Source: Streptomyces sp. NBS 14/10
GTDB lineage: Bacteria > Actinomycetota > Actinomycetes > Streptomycetales > Streptomycetaceae
DNA length: 64,000 bases
Assembly: GCF_002224125.1 (NCBI RefSeq)
Contig: NZ_NCSM01000029.1
Span: 73,657 to 137,656 of the forward strand
Direction: 5' to 3'
Under the pieces are notes generated by a model. The model was given only the letters and a program-made list of their open reading frames with translations. It searched no databases and was not told where the DNA came from. The number at the start of each line of letters is the position of its first letter. Within the stretch, counting starts at the first letter, position 1. Below, piece after piece: positions 22,274 through 34,800 of this stretch. The translations under genes and the position numbers were made by a program.

Positions 22274-22408
22274 CCCGCTCCTTTCGTCGCCCGGCACTCC
22301 TCGGGGCGGTGGCCCTCGCGGCTCCGGGTGGTCGCCCTCGCGGTTCGGGGAGGTGGCCTGGTGGCTCGGGGTCGCTTAGGCCATCGTGGCCCGGTGGCGG
22401 CGCCCGGA

Positions 22409-22428
22409 CCAGGCACGGGGACCGGCAA
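22409..22428 (-). promoter_or_regulatory. Cluster operator copy facing the TE-TauD-NRPS1-amidinotransferase operon
   Basis: Read on the minus strand it is TTGCCGGTCCCCGTGCCTGG: two TTGCC/GTGCC half-sites at a 12-bp pitch, 136 bp before the thioesterase start. The same element recurs before other cluster operons. The binding protein is unknown. Confidence 0.6.
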
Positions 22429-22444
22429 CCGGTCTGCCGCGAAG

Positions 22445-22464
22445 TTGCCCCCGGGCCTGCCTGG
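22445..22464 (+). promoter_or_regulatory. Cluster operator copy facing the di-iron oxygenase gene
   Basis: TTGCCCCCGGGCCTGCCTGG on the plus strand, 71 bp before the di-iron oxygenase start and back-to-back with the minus-strand copy. The TTGCC and TGCCTGG ends are conserved; the middle is degenerate, making this the weakest copy. Confidence 0.5.
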
Positions 22465-22534
22465 CCGGTGGTGGCCGGGCCCGGTGAGGATCGTGGCGAC
22501 CGTCCGCCCTTGTGCCCGAGGGGATCGCACTCCC

Positions 22535-23551
22535 ATGACCGCTCCTCCTGACGAGGCAGCCGACTCGCCCTTCTTCGTTCTGGACGCCGTGACGGCGGAC
22601 CTGATGAAGGTCGAATCCCTCACCCAGGCGTGCCTGAACTGGGACTACGGCAAGCGCGACAGCCGAGTGTGGCGCCTGTACGAGAAGAACAAGGCCGGGC
22701 AGTGGAACGCCGCCACCGATATCGACTGGGACCACGATGTCCGGTTCGGGGCCGAGCTGACGGAGGAGAACGGGGCGCGGCTCGCCGGCTTCGTGGTCGG
22801 CGAGGGCAGCCCGGTGCCACGCGAACTGCTCACCCAGTTCCGCTGGGAGTACCAGGCCTGGATGTGCAGCCAGTTCCTGCACGGCGAGCAGGGCGCGCTG
22901 GTGACCACGGCCCGGCTGGTGGAGACCGTGCCCGACATGGACGCCAAGACGTACGCCGCCTCCCAGGTCGCCGACGAGGCGCGGCATGTCGAGGCCTTCG
23001 CGCGCTACATGGACGAGAAGCTGGGCACCGTCTACCCGGTCAACCCCGGCCTCGGCACACTGCTCCACGATGTGCTCTCGGAGTCCCGGTGGGACATCGT
23101 CTACCTCGGTATGCAGGTCGTCATGGAGGGCCTGGCGATCACCGGGCTGCGGCTCGCCAGCAGCGGCTTCGGCGATCCGCTGATCCGGCAGATCACCAAG
23201 ATGGTGGCGAGTGACGAGGCCCGCCACATCGCGTTCGGCGTCACCTCCCTCACCGGCATGTACGAGCAGGCCACCTCGGCCGAAATGCGCGAGCGCGAGG
23301 ACTTCCTGCTGGAGTCCATCCGGCTGATGTCCCGCCGTTTCATGCTCCGCGAGGTGTGGGAGCGGATGGAGCTCGACGTGGCCAAGGGGCTGCACTTCGC
23401 CCGCACCAACCCGATGATGGCCACCTACCGGCAGCTGCTGTTCCAGCAGGTCATCCATGTGCTGCGGCAGCTGGGCCTGTTGTCGGAGCGGGTGAAGGGG
23501 CTGCTGCTCGCGGAGAACCTGGTACGTCCGGAGATGATGACGAGCCGCTGA
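22535..23551 (+). CDS. Ferritin-like/R2-type di-iron oxygenase
   Basis: The product is 338 residues and mostly helical. The six di-iron ligands of the R2 fold can be placed: Glu in FRWEYQAW, E..H-like residues around LHGEQGAL, EARH in VADEARHVEAF, Glu in VVMEGLAI, and EARH in ASDEARHIAF. Relatives include ribonucleotide-reductase R2-like and acyl-ACP or N-oxygenase-type enzymes. ATG follows CGAGGGG. It stands alone between a divergent operon and a convergent terminator. I infer that it oxidises the acyl chain or a carrier-bound residue. The exact reaction cannot be assigned. Confidence 0.75.
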   Translation: MTAPPDEAADSPFFVLDAVTADLMKVESLTQACLNWDYGKRDSRVWRLYEKNKAGQWNAATDIDWDHDVRFGAELTEENGARLAGFVVGEGSPVPRELLTQFRWEYQAWMCSQFLHGEQGALVTTARLVETVPDMDAKTYAASQVADEARHVEAFARYMDEKLGTVYPVNPGLGTLLHDVLSESRWDIVYLGMQVVMEGLAITGLRLASSGFGDPLIRQITKMVASDEARHIAFGVTSLTGMYEQATSAEMREREDFLLESIRLMSRRFMLREVWERMELDVAKGLHFARTNPMMATYRQLLFQQVIHVLRQLGLLSERVKGLLLAENLVRPEMMTSR

Positions 23552-23598
23552 CCGCGGCCCCGCCTCCGGCTACTGCCTGCGGCCCCCGACCCCGGCCA

Positions 23599-23628
23599 CT
23601 GCCCGGCGCGCACCAGCGCGCCGGGCAG
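23599..23628. terminator. Bidirectional terminator between di-iron oxygenase and acyl-AMP ligase genes
   Basis: CTGCCCGGCGCGC and its perfect complement enclose the loop ACCA, giving a 13-bp stem. It lies in the 104-bp gap between two convergent stops and can serve both strands. Confidence 0.78.
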
Positions 23629-23655
23629 CCGTATGTCCGCGCCGGGAGCGTCGGG

Positions 23656-25314
23656 TCAGTCCGCGGTCAGCGGCTGGGTGGCCGCCTCGTACGCACCGGA
23701 GCACACCGCCTGCCAGATGACGCGCCGCCGGGGCTTGCCGCTGGAGGTGACCGCGATCCCGCCCTGGGGCACCTCGACGGACAGCAACTCGGCGTCGCCC
23801 AGCCATTCGGACAACACCTCATGGGCGATCCGCCGCCACTCCGGCCGCACCCCCGCGAACACGACCACCCCGATGGGTGTGGCATCGCGGACCCCGAGGA
23901 GGACGGCGACCCGGCGCTCGGGGACACCGCGCTGATGCAGCAGGGTCTCCAGGCTCTCCGCGAACACCATCTTCCCGCTGACCTTGAGCCCGTCGCCCAG
24001 CCGGCCGATCACGAACAGCTGCCCGTCGCGCAGGAACCCCGCGTCTCCGGTGCGCAGCCCTTCCTCGCCGAGGCTGGTGCCGGAGGCGGAGCCGGTGTCG
24101 CCGAGGTATCCGCTCGCGATCGACACCCCGCTGACGACGATCTCGCCGACCCGCCCGTCGGGTAGCCGCCCCCCGTCCTCGGACACGACGGTCACCGTAC
24201 GGCCCGGCAGCGGCCGGCCGCAGCCGACCACCGCCGTCCCGGCCAGGGCAGTGGCGTCGCCACTGCCCTCAGCGTTGTCGTCGGGTCGCCCCGTCGTCCA
24301 GCCCTCGCCAGGGGGCAGACCGGTCACCGCGAGGGTGGCCTCCGCGCTTCCGTACGCGGGGACCAGCGCGCCGCGGTCGAGGCCGTACGGGCCCAGCAGC
24401 GCGTGGAAGTCGCGCAGCACCCGCGGGTCGACCCGCTCCGCGCCGATGATCACGGCCTGGAGTGCATCGAAGCGCAGCCCCTCCAGATCGGCGGGCCTGA
24501 CGCGGCGCAGGATGTACGACAGGCCGAAGTTGGGCATGGCCGTCATGACGATGCGCCGCTCGCTGAGGCAGCGCAGATAGCGCAGTGGCGAACGGATGAA
24601 GTCGTCGGGCTGGAGCATCCACCCGTCGAAGCCGGTGACGACGACGTTCAGCAGAAAGCCGACCAGGCCCATGTCGTGGTGGACCGGCAGCCAGCTGGCC
24701 GCGGGGCGGTGCGGGGCGCAGCCCAGCCAGGTGCCCATCCCGCCGATGTTGGTGCGCAGCGCCTCGGCGGAGATCCGCACCCCGCGCGAGAAACCACTCG
24801 ACCCCGAGGTGAACTGGAGCAGCGCGGTCTCGGGAGGTGGCAGTGGCCGTTCCAGCGGCTCGGTGTCCGCGATGAGCTGGTCGAACGCCACCGGTTCGTC
24901 GATGCCCAGGTCGGCGGCGATCTTACGCAGCCGCTCCAGCGACTCGTCGTCGCAGACGACGGCTGCCGGGCGCACGGTCCGCAGCAGATGGGCGGCGTGC
25001 ACCTCGTACTCGTCGGCCCGCTGGTAGGCGAACGGCGGGGCGATGGCGCACGGTGTCGCACCGGCGGCCAGAGCGCCGAAGAACCCGGCGACGAAGCCCG
25101 GGCTCGAGCGCTGCACCAGCGCCACCACCTCGCCCCGTCCGACCCCGTTCGCCCGCAGCGCGGCGGCGGTGGTGAGCACCAGCCGGCCCAGGTCGCGGTA
25201 GGACCAGAAGTCCCAGCCGTCGTCGTGGTTCGCGTAGTACAGGCCGCGCTCGGTGGACGCCTCGTCCAGCCAGTCGAGCAGGCCCCGGTCCGGGTTTCCC
25301 AACGTCCCCGTCAC
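23656..25314 (-). CDS. Fatty acyl-AMP ligase (FAAL-type)
   Basis: The product is 552 residues. It has the adenylate-forming core [12 protein letters not shown], the FAAL hallmark [21 protein letters not shown] and the hinge RTGDAGFL...GRLGDGLK. FAALs activate a fatty acid as acyl-AMP and pass it to a carrier protein, typically starting lipopeptides. The GTG start follows AAAGGACG. Divergent from NRPS2, with its own operator copy at 25417-25435. The likely carrier acceptor is the ACP fused to the P450 or the free ACP, and the likely destination is the first C domain of NRPS2. Confidence 0.87.
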   Translation of the reverse strand: MTGTLGNPDRGLLDWLDEASTERGLYYANHDDGWDFWSYRDLGRLVLTTAAALRANGVGRGEVVALVQRSSPGFVAGFFGALAAGATPCAIAPPFAYQRADEYEVHAAHLLRTVRPAAVVCDDESLERLRKIAADLGIDEPVAFDQLIADTEPLERPLPPPETALLQFTSGSSGFSRGVRISAEALRTNIGGMGTWLGCAPHRPAASWLPVHHDMGLVGFLLNVVVTGFDGWMLQPDDFIRSPLRYLRCLSERRIVMTAMPNFGLSYILRRVRPADLEGLRFDALQAVIIGAERVDPRVLRDFHALLGPYGLDRGALVPAYGSAEATLAVTGLPPGEGWTTGRPDDNAEGSGDATALAGTAVVGCGRPLPGRTVTVVSEDGGRLPDGRVGEIVVSGVSIASGYLGDTGSASGTSLGEEGLRTGDAGFLRDGQLFVIGRLGDGLKVSGKMVFAESLETLLHQRGVPERRVAVLLGVRDATPIGVVVFAGVRPEWRRIAHEVLSEWLGDAELLSVEVPQGGIAVTSSGKPRRRVIWQAVCSGAYEAATQPLTAD

Positions 25315-25416
25315 GTCCCCGTCCTTTCAGGAGTGCACGGGCCACGCCCGTACGTCCTTCGGGGCGCGACCGCGTGCCCGGCTGTCGCACAGCATCGCCA
25401 CGAGGCCACACCGCCA

Positions 25417-25435
25417 CCAGGCAACCGGCCGGTAA
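25417..25435 (-). promoter_or_regulatory. Cluster operator copy facing the acyl-AMP ligase gene
   Basis: On the minus strand it reads TTACCGGCCGGTTGCCTGG: two half-sites at an 11-bp pitch, 103 bp before the FAAL start. Confidence 0.62.
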
Positions 25436-25475
25436 CTTGCCCGGGCCCGGGCGGCATTTCGACCAGCAACCGCGA

Positions 25476-25494
25476 TTGCCGGTCGATTGCCTGG
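25476..25494 (+). promoter_or_regulatory. Cluster operator copy facing the NRPS2-NRPS3 operon
   Basis: TTGCCGGTCGATTGCCTGG, with TTGCC at 25476 and 25487 (11-bp pitch), 118 bp before the NRPS2 start. This is the clearest copy, and with the minus-strand copy it forms a divergent control region. Confidence 0.68.
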
Positions 25495-25611
25495 AAAGCG
25501 GCCGCGCCACCGATGCAGCATCGACCGAGATTGCGAGCCCTTGGTGAGTCCGGCAGCCCGGCAGTCCGGCGGAGCGGTCCGTCGAGCGCAGGAGAGAGCG
25601 GTTACGACCCG

Positions 25612-28600
25612 ATGACTTCACGCGACACCGAGCTGCTTCCGCTCACGGCCGCCCAGCGGGGCGTGTTCCACGCCCAGCGCCTCCAGCCCGACAACCCGGC
25701 CTACAACACGGTGGCCGCCATGGAGCTCCGGGGGCCGGTGGACGGGGAGCTGCTGCGGCGGGCGATCCGCCGCGCGGAGGGGGAGAGCGGCAGCTGGGAC
25801 GTCGAGCTGGTGGAGCGGCCGGACGGGCTGTACCAGCGGCCGGTCGGGCCCGGCTGCTCGACGTGGCGGGAGATCGACCTCAGTGGCGAGCCGGATCCGC
25901 TCGCCACGGCCCACGCGCTGATCGACCGCGACCGCGCCACCCCGCGCGATCTGTTCCAGGACGCGCTGTCCGGCCACGTCCTCATGCGGATCGGCGCCGA
26001 CCACCACGTCTGGTACCAGCGCAGCCACCACATCCTGTCCGACGCCTTCGGCTCCGTACTGCACTCGCGCCGGATCGCGGCCCACTACGAGGCCCTGGCC
26101 GCCGGGGCGGAGCCGGCGGGCGAGCCGCTGGGCCGCCTGGAGGAGCTGCTGGCGGAGGAGGCGGACTATCGCGCGTCGGACGACTACGCCACCGACCAGG
26201 AGTACTGGAACGAGGTCTACGCCGAGCGGCCCGAGGCCGTGTCACTCGCGCCGGGGGTGCCGACCGGCGCCACGGGGCGCGCGCTGTCGGTGACGACGGC
26301 GTTGTCGGCGGCCGAACTGCGGGCGCTGGGGGCCGCGGGGCGGGACGCCCGCGCCCCGTGGACGGTGGCGATGCTGGCGGGCGTCGCCGCGTATCTGCAG
26401 GGCATGACCGGGGCCCAGGACATCACCGTGGGCGTCCCGGTCACCGCGCGTGTCGGGACTCGCACGCGCAACGTGCCCGGCATGCTGTCGAACACCCTCC
26501 CGCTGCGGCTCACCGTCAGCCCGGCGGCAGGCCGGACCGCGCTGGTCCGGCAGGTCGCACGGCGGCTCGGCGAACTCCTCACCCACCAGCGCTACCCGTA
26601 CGACGAACTCCGCCGCGACCTGCGGCTCCTGGGCACCGACGAGCAGCTTTTCGGCGTGCTGGTGAACATCGTGCCGGCGGGCTCCGAGACCGCGTTCACC
26701 GGGCTCGAGGCCCGCCTCACCGCGCTGTCCGGCGGACCGGTCACCGACCTCAACATCACCTGCCACCCCGGGCCCGACGGGCAGGGCGCGCGCGTCGAGT
26801 TCGAGGCCAACCCCGACCGGTACACCGCGGCCGAACTGGCCGCGCATCAGGCCCGGTTCACCGCATTCCTCGCCCGGTTCCTCGCCGCCCCGCCGGACCT
26901 CCCGCTCGCCCGCGTGGACGTCCTGACGACTGCCGAGCGCGTCCAGGCGCTGGCCGTCGGCCGGCCGCCGGGGCCGGCGCGGGACATCGCGCCACGGACC
27001 TTCCCGGAGCTGTTCGAGGAGCAGGTCCGCCGGACACCGGACGCCCCCGCGGTGCTCACCCCCGACGCCGTCCTCGACTACGCCGAGCTGAACTCCCGCG
27101 CCAACCGCCTCGCCAGGGCCCTGGTCGCACGCGGCGCCGGCCCCGAGCGCCTGGTGGCTGTCGCCCTGCCACGCGGCATCGCGGCGCTGACGGCCGTGAT
27201 CGCGGTGATGAAGGCGGGCGCCGCGTACCTCCCCGTCGACCTCGGCTATCCGCGGGCGCGGATCACCGCCATGCTCGACGACACCGAGCCGCTGCTCCTG
27301 CTGACCACCCGGGCGGCCGACGACACCACAACAGCCCCCAACGTGCCGCGGCTGTATCTGGACGAGGCCCCCAGCGACCAGTTGGCAGGACCACCGGACA
27401 CCAACACCAACACCAACACCGACGCCGATCTCGACGACCGCGACCGCCGGGCGCCGCTGCGGCCGGGCCACCCGGCGTATGTCATCTACACCTCCGGTTC
27501 GACCGGCCGCCCCAAAGGTGTCCTCGTCACCCATACGGGCCTGGCTGCCCTGCTGCGCCACCAACAAAACCAACTCCGGCTGACCCCGGACACCCGGGTG
27601 CTGCAGTTCGCGTCGCCGAGCTTCGACGCCTCCGTGTGGGAGCTGTGCGTGGCGCTGCTCACCGGCGCCGCCGCGGTGGTCGCCCCGCCCGAACGGCTGG
27701 TGCCCGGGCCGCCGCTGGCCGAGCTCGTGGCCGAACTGGGGGTCGACTGTCTGCTGCTGGCCCCCTCGGCGCTCTCCGCCATGCCACCGGACAGCCTGCC
27801 CCGGGGCATCAACCTGGTCGTCGGCGCCGAGGCATGCTCGCCGGAGCTGGTCGCCCGCTGGTCCCCGGGGCGGCACATGGTCAACGCGTACGGGCCCACT
27901 GAGGCGACCGTCATCGCCACCCAGACCGGGGCGTTGTCCGGCCGTACCGTCCCGCCCATGGGGCACTCGGTCCCCGGCGGCCGGATCCGGCTGCTCGACT
28001 CCGCGCTGCGGCCGGTGCCACCCGGGGTCGCGGGCGAGGTGTATCTGAGCGGCGACGGGCTCGCCCGCGGCTACCTCGGCCGCCCCAAGGTCACCGCCGA
28101 GCGGTTCGTCGCCGACCCGTTCGGCCCGCCCGGCGCGCGGATGTACCGGACCGGCGATCTGGCCCGGTGGACCGCGGACGGCGAGCTGACTTACCTCGGC
28201 CGCGCCGACAGCCAGGTCAAACTGCGCGGCCATCGCATCGAGCCGGGCGAGGTCGAGGCCGTACTCGCGCAGGCGCCCGGGGTCGGCGCGGCTGTCGCGG
28301 TCGTCCGCGAGGACCGGCCGGGGATCCGGCACCTGGTCGCGTACGCCGTCGCCGCCGGGGACACCGACCCCGGCGGGTTGCGCGAGTTCGTGGCGCGGCG
28401 GCTGCCGGCGTACATGGTCCCGGCGGTCGTGGTGGTGGTCGACGCCCTGCCGCTCACGCCAAACGGCAAGCTGGACCACGCGGCGCTGCCCGCCCCGCGG
28501 TTCCAGGCCACGAGTGCGTACCGCGCCCCGACGAGCGAGCGGGAGCGGGTGCTGCACGAGGTGTTCAGCGATGTGCTCGGCGGGGAGCGGATCGGCATGG

Positions 28601-28845
28601 ACGACAGCTTCTTCGACCTGGGCGGCGACTCGGTCGTCGCCATGCAGCTGGCGGCCCGCGCCCATGCGGCGGGGCTCGCCGTCACCAGCAACGACGTCTT
28701 CCGCCACAAAACCATCGCCCGGCTCGCCGAAGTGGCCCAGGACACCGTCCCCGAACCCGGGGCACCGCGGGACGCCGGGAGCCTGCTGCACCTCGACGCG
28801 GAAGAACTCGACGAGCTCGAAGCCCAGTGGGAGACAACACGGTGA
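25612..28845 (+). CDS. NRPS2: C-A-T, probable initiation module (Leu-like pocket)
   Basis: The product is 1077 residues. Its C domain begins [14 protein letters not shown], the pattern of starter-type C domains, unlike the PLTPLQxG type of the other four C domains here. Its active site is HHILSDAF (about 136), with Ala for the usual final Gly. The A core [11 protein letters not shown] is near 622 and T (LGGDS) near 1003. Pocket residues read by eye are DAWLVGAVIK, close to the Leu signature DAWLYGAVMK. The tail [13 protein letters not shown] resembles the tail of NRPS3 and may be a docking peptide. The stop overlaps the next start (GTGA). It probably joins the acyl group delivered by the FAAL to the first amino acid. 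Confidence 0.93.
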   Translation: MTSRDTELLPLTAAQRGVFHAQRLQPDNPAYNTVAAMELRGPVDGELLRRAIRRAEGESGSWDVELVERPDGLYQRPVGPGCSTWREIDLSGEPDPLATAHALIDRDRATPRDLFQDALSGHVLMRIGADHHVWYQRSHHILSDAFGSVLHSRRIAAHYEALAAGAEPAGEPLGRLEELLAEEADYRASDDYATDQEYWNEVYAERPEAVSLAPGVPTGATGRALSVTTALSAAELRALGAAGRDARAPWTVAMLAGVAAYLQGMTGAQDITVGVPVTARVGTRTRNVPGMLSNTLPLRLTVSPAAGRTALVRQVARRLGELLTHQRYPYDELRRDLRLLGTDEQLFGVLVNIVPAGSETAFTGLEARLTALSGGPVTDLNITCHPGPDGQGARVEFEANPDRYTAAELAAHQARFTAFLARFLAAPPDLPLARVDVLTTAERVQALAVGRPPGPARDIAPRTFPELFEEQVRRTPDAPAVLTPDAVLDYAELNSRANRLARALVARGAGPERLVAVALPRGIAALTAVIAVMKAGAAYLPVDLGYPRARITAMLDDTEPLLLLTTRAADDTTTAPNVPRLYLDEAPSDQLAGPPDTNTNTNTDADLDDRDRRAPLRPGHPAYVIYTSGSTGRPKGVLVTHTGLAALLRHQQNQLRLTPDTRVLQFASPSFDASVWELCVALLTGAAAVVAPPERLVPGPPLAELVAELGVDCLLLAPSALSAMPPDSLPRGINLVVGAEACSPELVARWSPGRHMVNAYGPTEATVIATQTGALSGRTVPPMGHSVPGGRIRLLDSALRPVPPGVAGEVYLSGDGLARGYLGRPKVTAERFVADPFGPPGARMYRTGDLARWTADGELTYLGRADSQVKLRGHRIEPGEVEAVLAQAPGVGAAVAVVREDRPGIRHLVAYAVAAGDTDPGGLREFVARRLPAYMVPAVVVVVDALPLTPNGKLDHAALPAPRFQATSAYRAPTSERERVLHEVFSDVLGGERIGMDDSFFDLGGDSVVAMQLAARAHAAGLAVTSNDVFRHKTIARLAEVAQDTVPEPGAPRDAGSLLHLDAEELDELEAQWETTR

Positions 28846-31800
28846 AACAGACATCCCTGGAAGCGGTGCTGCCGCTCTCGCCGTTGCAACAGGGCATCCT
28901 CTTCCACGCCCTCTTCGACGAGGGGGACACCGAGCGTGGCCCAAGTGGGCCGGTTGACTTCTACACCGTGCAGACCCCCCTGGAGCTGGTCGGGCCGCTC
29001 GACACCGAGGCGCTGCGCCGCTCCTGCCTCGCCCTGCCGGCCCGCCACGCCAGCCTGCGCGCGGGGTTTCTGCGGCGCCGCTCGGGCGAGGCCGTCCAGG
29101 CCATCGCCCGAGCGGTCGAGCCACCGTGGGAGGAGGCCGACCTCTCCGGCCACGGCGCCGAGGAGCCCCGGGCGCGGCTCGCCCGGCTGCTGGCCGAGGA
29201 CCGCGCCCGGCGCTTCGAGATGACGAAGCCGCCGCTGCTGCGCTTCACCCTGGTGCGGCTGGCACCCGACCGCCATGTCCTCGTGCTCACCAACCACCAC
29301 ATCCTGCTGGACGGCTGGTCGCTGCCCCTGGTCCTCGCCGACCTGTTCCGTATCTACCGGGACGGCGGCACCGCCGAACGACTGGAGGCGGCCCCGTCGT
29401 TCGGCGAATACCTCGGCTGGCTCTCCGAACAGGACCACGCCGAGGCCGAGCGCGCCTGGCAGACCGCGCTGTCCGGGCTCGACGGCGCGACGCTGGTGGG
29501 CGGCGGAGCGGGCACCGGCACCTCCGACCGCGGCCAGCAGCGCGTCGTCGCGGAGCTGTCCGAGGCCGATACGGCACGGCTCAGCGACGCGGCCCGCGCG
29601 CGCGATCTCACCACCAACACCATGGTCCAGGGAGCGTGGGCGCTGCTGCTGACGGCGCTCACCGGGCGGCGGGACGTCGTCTACGGAAACACCGTCGCCG
29701 GGCGCCCGCCCCAGCTCCCGGGCAGCGAGCGCATGGTGGGCCTGATGATGAACACGGTGCCCGCCCGGGTACGGGTCGACCCGGTTGAGCCCGTGGCGGA
29801 GCTGCTGGCCCGTATCCAGCGCGAGCAGGCGGCCCTGACCAGGCATGAGTACCTGGGACTCGCCGATATCCAGCGCGCCGTCGGCGCCACCGAACTCTTC
29901 GACACCACCGTCGCCTTCGAGAACGTCCCCGTCGACGAGGCCGTCCAGGGGTCCTCGGTGGCGGGGCTCACCGTCGCCCTGCTGCGGGACGCCGTCGAGG
30001 ACGCCTTCGAGGGCACCCACTATCCATTGAGCCTGGCCGTCCACCCCGGCGCCCGGCTCCGCTTCGAACTCAACTACCGCGAGGACGTCTTCAGCGGCGA
30101 GGCGGCGGCCGAGGTGCTGCGACGCCTGTGCGCCCTGATCCGGGACATCGCCGACCGGCCCGAGGCTCCGGCCGGGCGGCTGCCGCGGTGCTCCGACGCC
30201 GAGCGGCGGCGGATCCTGGGCGCGGCGAGCGGCCGGACGGTGGCGTACCCGGACCAGACCCTGCCCGAGTTGTTCGAGGCGCAGGCCCGTACGACCCCGC
30301 ACGCGATCGCCGTCACCGACGCCACGACCAGTCTCACCTTCGAGCGGCTGGACGCCGACGCCACCCGGCTCGCCCGGCTGCTCGTGGCCCACGGCGCCGG
30401 CCCGGACCGCCTCGTGGGCGTCGCGCTGCCCCGTACCGCGGCCGCCGTGACGGCGATCTGGGCGGTGTGGAAGTCGGGGGCCGGATATCTGCCGCTCGAC
30501 ACCGAACACCCCCCGGAGCGGATCGCGGCGATCTGCGCCGAGGCCGGACCGGCCCTCGTGCTGGCCACAGCCGAGACCGCGCACGCCGTGCCCGAAGGGG
30601 TGGCGACGCTGCGGGTCGACGAGGCCACGCCGCCCGAAGCCACGGACCTGGACACCGCTGGGAGCTTCGGCGCGCCGCTGCCCGGCCACCTGGCGTATGT
30701 GATCTACACCTCCGGCTCCACCGGACGGCCCAAGGGGGTCGCCGTCGACCACCGCAACCTGGCCAATATGTTCCACAGCCACCGGGCGAACTTCTTCGAC
30801 CCGGAGCGGACACGGGCGGGCGGCCGGCCGCTGCGGGCGGCGCTCACCAACTCCCTCGGCTTCGACGCCTCCTTCAGCCAGCTGCTGTGGATGGTCGCAG
30901 GACATGAACTGCACATCGTCGACGACACCGTGCGCAAGGACGCCCTGGCGCTGGTCGACCGTGCCGTGGCGGCCGAGGTCGACGTCCTCGACACCACGCC
31001 GTCCGTCGCCCGCCAGATGCTGGCCGCCGGCATGTTCCAGGCGTCGGAGGAGCGGCACCGGGTGAGTGTTCTGGCGCTCGGTGGCGAGGAGGTCGCGGAC
31101 GACCTGTGGGCCGAACTGCACGCGGTGCCGGGCCTGTCGGTGTACAACCTCTACGGCCCCGCCGAGTGCACCGTCGACGCGATGCTCTGGCACGGCGAGG
31201 GCCGGCCCGCCATCGGCCACCCCGCCGACAACGCCCGGGTGTATGTGCTCGACCCGTTCCTGCGGCCGGTGCCGGACGGGGTGGTCGGCGAGCTGTACAT
31301 CGCCGGTGCCGGGGTCTCCCGGGGCTACCTGGGGCGCCCGGGCCCGACGGCGGAGCGTTTCGTGGCCGATGTGTTCGGCCCGCCGGGCGCCCGGATGTAT
31401 CGCACCGGTGACCTGGGGCGCCGCGGTCCGGACGGGGCCGTGGAGTACTGCGGGCGAGCGGACTCCCAGGTCAAGATACGCGGCCACCGCGTCGAACTGG
31501 GCGAGATCGAAGCCGCGCTGGCGGCGGAGCCCGCGGTGGCGGCGGAGCCCGCGGTGGCGCGGGCGGTGGCGGCGGTGTCCACCGACCCGTCCGGTGTACG
31601 GCGCGTCGTGGGCTACGTATGCCCCTCGCCCGGCGCCCGGCCCGACCCCGTCGCGCTGCGCGACGCGGTGGCGCGCCGGCTGCCGGCGTATATGGTTCCG
31701 GCAGTCGTCATGGTGGTCGACACCGTGCCGCTCACGCCGAACGGCAAGGTGGACCGGGCGGCGCTGCCCGCGCCGAGCTTCCAGGCCACGGGCGAGTACC

Positions 31801-34800
31801 GGGCCCCCTCCTCCGAGCGGGAGCGGGCGCTGCACGAGGTGTTCGCCGATGTGCTCGGCCGCCCCCGGATCGGCGTGGACGACAGCTTCTTCGACCTCGG
31901 CGGCGACTCCATCATCGCCATGCAGCTGGCGGCCCGCGCCCACCGTGCCCGACTGGCCATCACCACCAAGGACATCTTCCTCCACCCGACCATCGCCCGG
32001 CTCGCCGAAGTGGCCGAGGACACCGGCGTACGGGACGAACCGCCAGGTCAGGACCGTGCGCCCGCGGGCCCGCTGGTCACGCTCTCCGACGCCGAGCGGG
32101 CGGAACTGGCCCAGGACGGGCTGCGGATAGCCGAGGTGCTGCCGCTGACGCCCCTCCAGCAGGGCATGCACTTCCACGCGGTGCTCGCCGCTGACGGCGT
32201 CGACGTGTATACGGCCCAGGCCCCCGTACGGCTGACCGGCCCGCTGACACCGGACGCGCTGCGCGAGGCCGTCGGGGCAGCCGTCGCCCGCCACAGCGCC
32301 CTGCGGGTCTCCTTCACCCTGCTGAGCTCCGGCCGTCTGGTCCAGCTGGTGCACGAGGAGATGAGCGTGCCCTGGCGGGAGGCCGATCTCTCGGGGCTCG
32401 CCGAGGACGAGCGCCGCCACCGCCTCGCCGAGCTGATCGACGAGGACCGGCTGCGCCGTTTCGACCTCGCTGAGCCGCCGCTGCTGCGGGCCACCCTGGT
32501 CCGGCTCGCGGCCGACGACCACCTGCTGCTGGTGTCGTACCACCACGGGCTGCTGGACGGCTGGTCGCTGCCGCTGTTCTTCCGCGACCTGTTCGCCCTC
32601 TACGCGGGCGGCGCCGCCGCGGCGGCCCCTCCGCCCGTGCAGTTCGCCGACTTCCTGCGCTGGCTCGCCGCCCAGGACGCGGAGCGGGCGGCGCGGGCCT
32701 GGGCCGAGGAACTGGCCGGCCTGGACGAGCCGACCCTCGTCGCCCCCGACGCCGAGGCCGCCTCCGCCACCGTGCCGCACCTGGTGACCGAACTCCTCGA
32801 CCCCGAGCGGACCACCGCGCTGGCCACCGCGGCACGGCGCGCGGGCCTCACCCTCAACACCGTAATCCAGGGCGCCTGGGCGGTGGCGCTCGGCCAGCTG
32901 CTGGGCCGCGACGACATCGTGTTCGGCGCGACCTGCGCCGGACGCCCGCCGGAGCTGCCGGGCTCCGAGGACATCGTCGGCCTGCTCATGAACACCGTGG
33001 CTGTCCGGGTGCGACTCGACCCGGCACGGCCACTCGTCCAGCTCCTGGCCGACCTCCAGCGCCGACAGGCCGAGCTGGGCCCGTACCAGCACCTGGGCCT
33101 CGCTGAACTGCAGCGGACCCTGGGCCTCGGGGAACTCTTCGACACCGTCGTCGGATTCGAGAACACCCCGGTCGACGGCGAAGCCGTCCAGAAGCACATC
33201 CCCGGCCTGCGGATCTCCGTCGACGACCGGCCCGTGCCCGGCGCCACCCACTATCCGCTCAGCCTGGTCGTGGTGCCGGACGAGCGCCTGAGCCTCGAAC
33301 TCAGCTACCGCGCCGACCTGTTCACCGCCGAGGCATCCCAGGCCCTGCTGACCCGGGTGAGCAAGGTCCTCGACGGCTTCGTGGCCGATCCGGCGGCGCC
33401 GCTGGGCCGTATCGACCTGCTCACGGCGGGGGAGCACAAGCGGTTCCGCGCCGCCGCCGACGGCCCGTCGCACCCCGTCGCGCGGACGTTCCCCGAGCTC
33501 TTCGAGGAGCGGGTCCGGGCCCGGCCCGAGGCCGTCGCGGTGTACGAAGGGCCGCTGGCCGTCAGCTACGCCGACCTCAACGCCCGGGCCAACCGGCTGG
33601 CCCGGGCGCTGGTGGCGCAGGGCATCGGCCCCGAGGACACCGTCGCGGTCGCCATACCCAAGTCGGCCCGCTCCGTGCTCGCCGCCGTCGCCGTACTCAA
33701 AGCGGGCGCCGCCTATCTGCCGCTGGACCTCGGATACCCGCCGGAGCGGCTGCGCCAGGTCATCGCCGATGCTCGGCCCGCCCTCGTCCTGACCACCGCC
33801 GAGGCGGCCGGGCCGATGGCCGAGGCGGGCGCCGGGCGGACCCTGTGCCTGGACGACACGAACACCCAACTGTCCCGGATAGACGAGGAGTTGATCGACG
33901 GCCTGTCGGGCGAGGACCTGGCCGACGCCGACCGGGTGGCGCCGCTGCGGCCCGAGAACACCGCGTATCTCATCTACACCTCCGGGTCGACCGGCCGCCC
34001 CAAGGGTGTGCTGGTGCCCCACCGCGGCCTCGCCGCCCTGGTCGCCCAGCAGCGCACCGGCCTGGCCCTGCGCACGGACGAGCGGGTGCTGTTGTTCGCC
34101 TCGCCGAGCTTCGACGCCTCGGTGTGGGAGCTGACGACCGCCCTGCTGACCGGGGCGAGCGCGGTCGTCGCGCCCGCCGACCAGCTGCTGCCGGGTCTGG
34201 CCCTGGCGGCCACCGTGGCCCGCCACGGCGTGACCACGCTGCTGCTCCCGCCGTCCTCGCTCGCCGTGCTGCCCGAGGACGGTCTGCCGCCGGGTGTCAC
34301 CCTCGTCGTGGGCGGTGAGGCATGCCCGCCCGAGCTGGTCGAACGCTGGTCGTCCGGGCGCCGCATGGTCAACGCCTACGGGCCGACCGAGGCGACCGTC
34401 ATGGCCACGATGAGCCGCCCGCTGGCGGGCCGGACCAGACCGCCGCTCGGCCACCCGGTGGCGGGGGCGCGGGTCCATCTGCTGGACGGCGCGCTGCGGC
34501 CGGTGCCGGTGGGGGCGCCGGGTGAGCTGTATCTGGCGGGCGAGGGGCTGGCGCGCGGCTACTTGGGCCGGGCCCGGCTCACCGCGGAGCGGTTCGTGGC
34601 CGACCCGTACGGCCCGGCCGGCTCGCGGATGTACCGCACCGGCGATCTGGCGCGCCGTACGCCGCACGGCGCCCTGGAGTATCTGGGCCGGGCGGACCAG
34701 CAGGTCAAGGTGCGTGGCTTCCGGATCGAGCCCGGCGAGATCGAGACAGTGTTGGCCGACGACCCCGCGGTCGCCCAGGCGGTCGTGGTCGCCCGCGAGG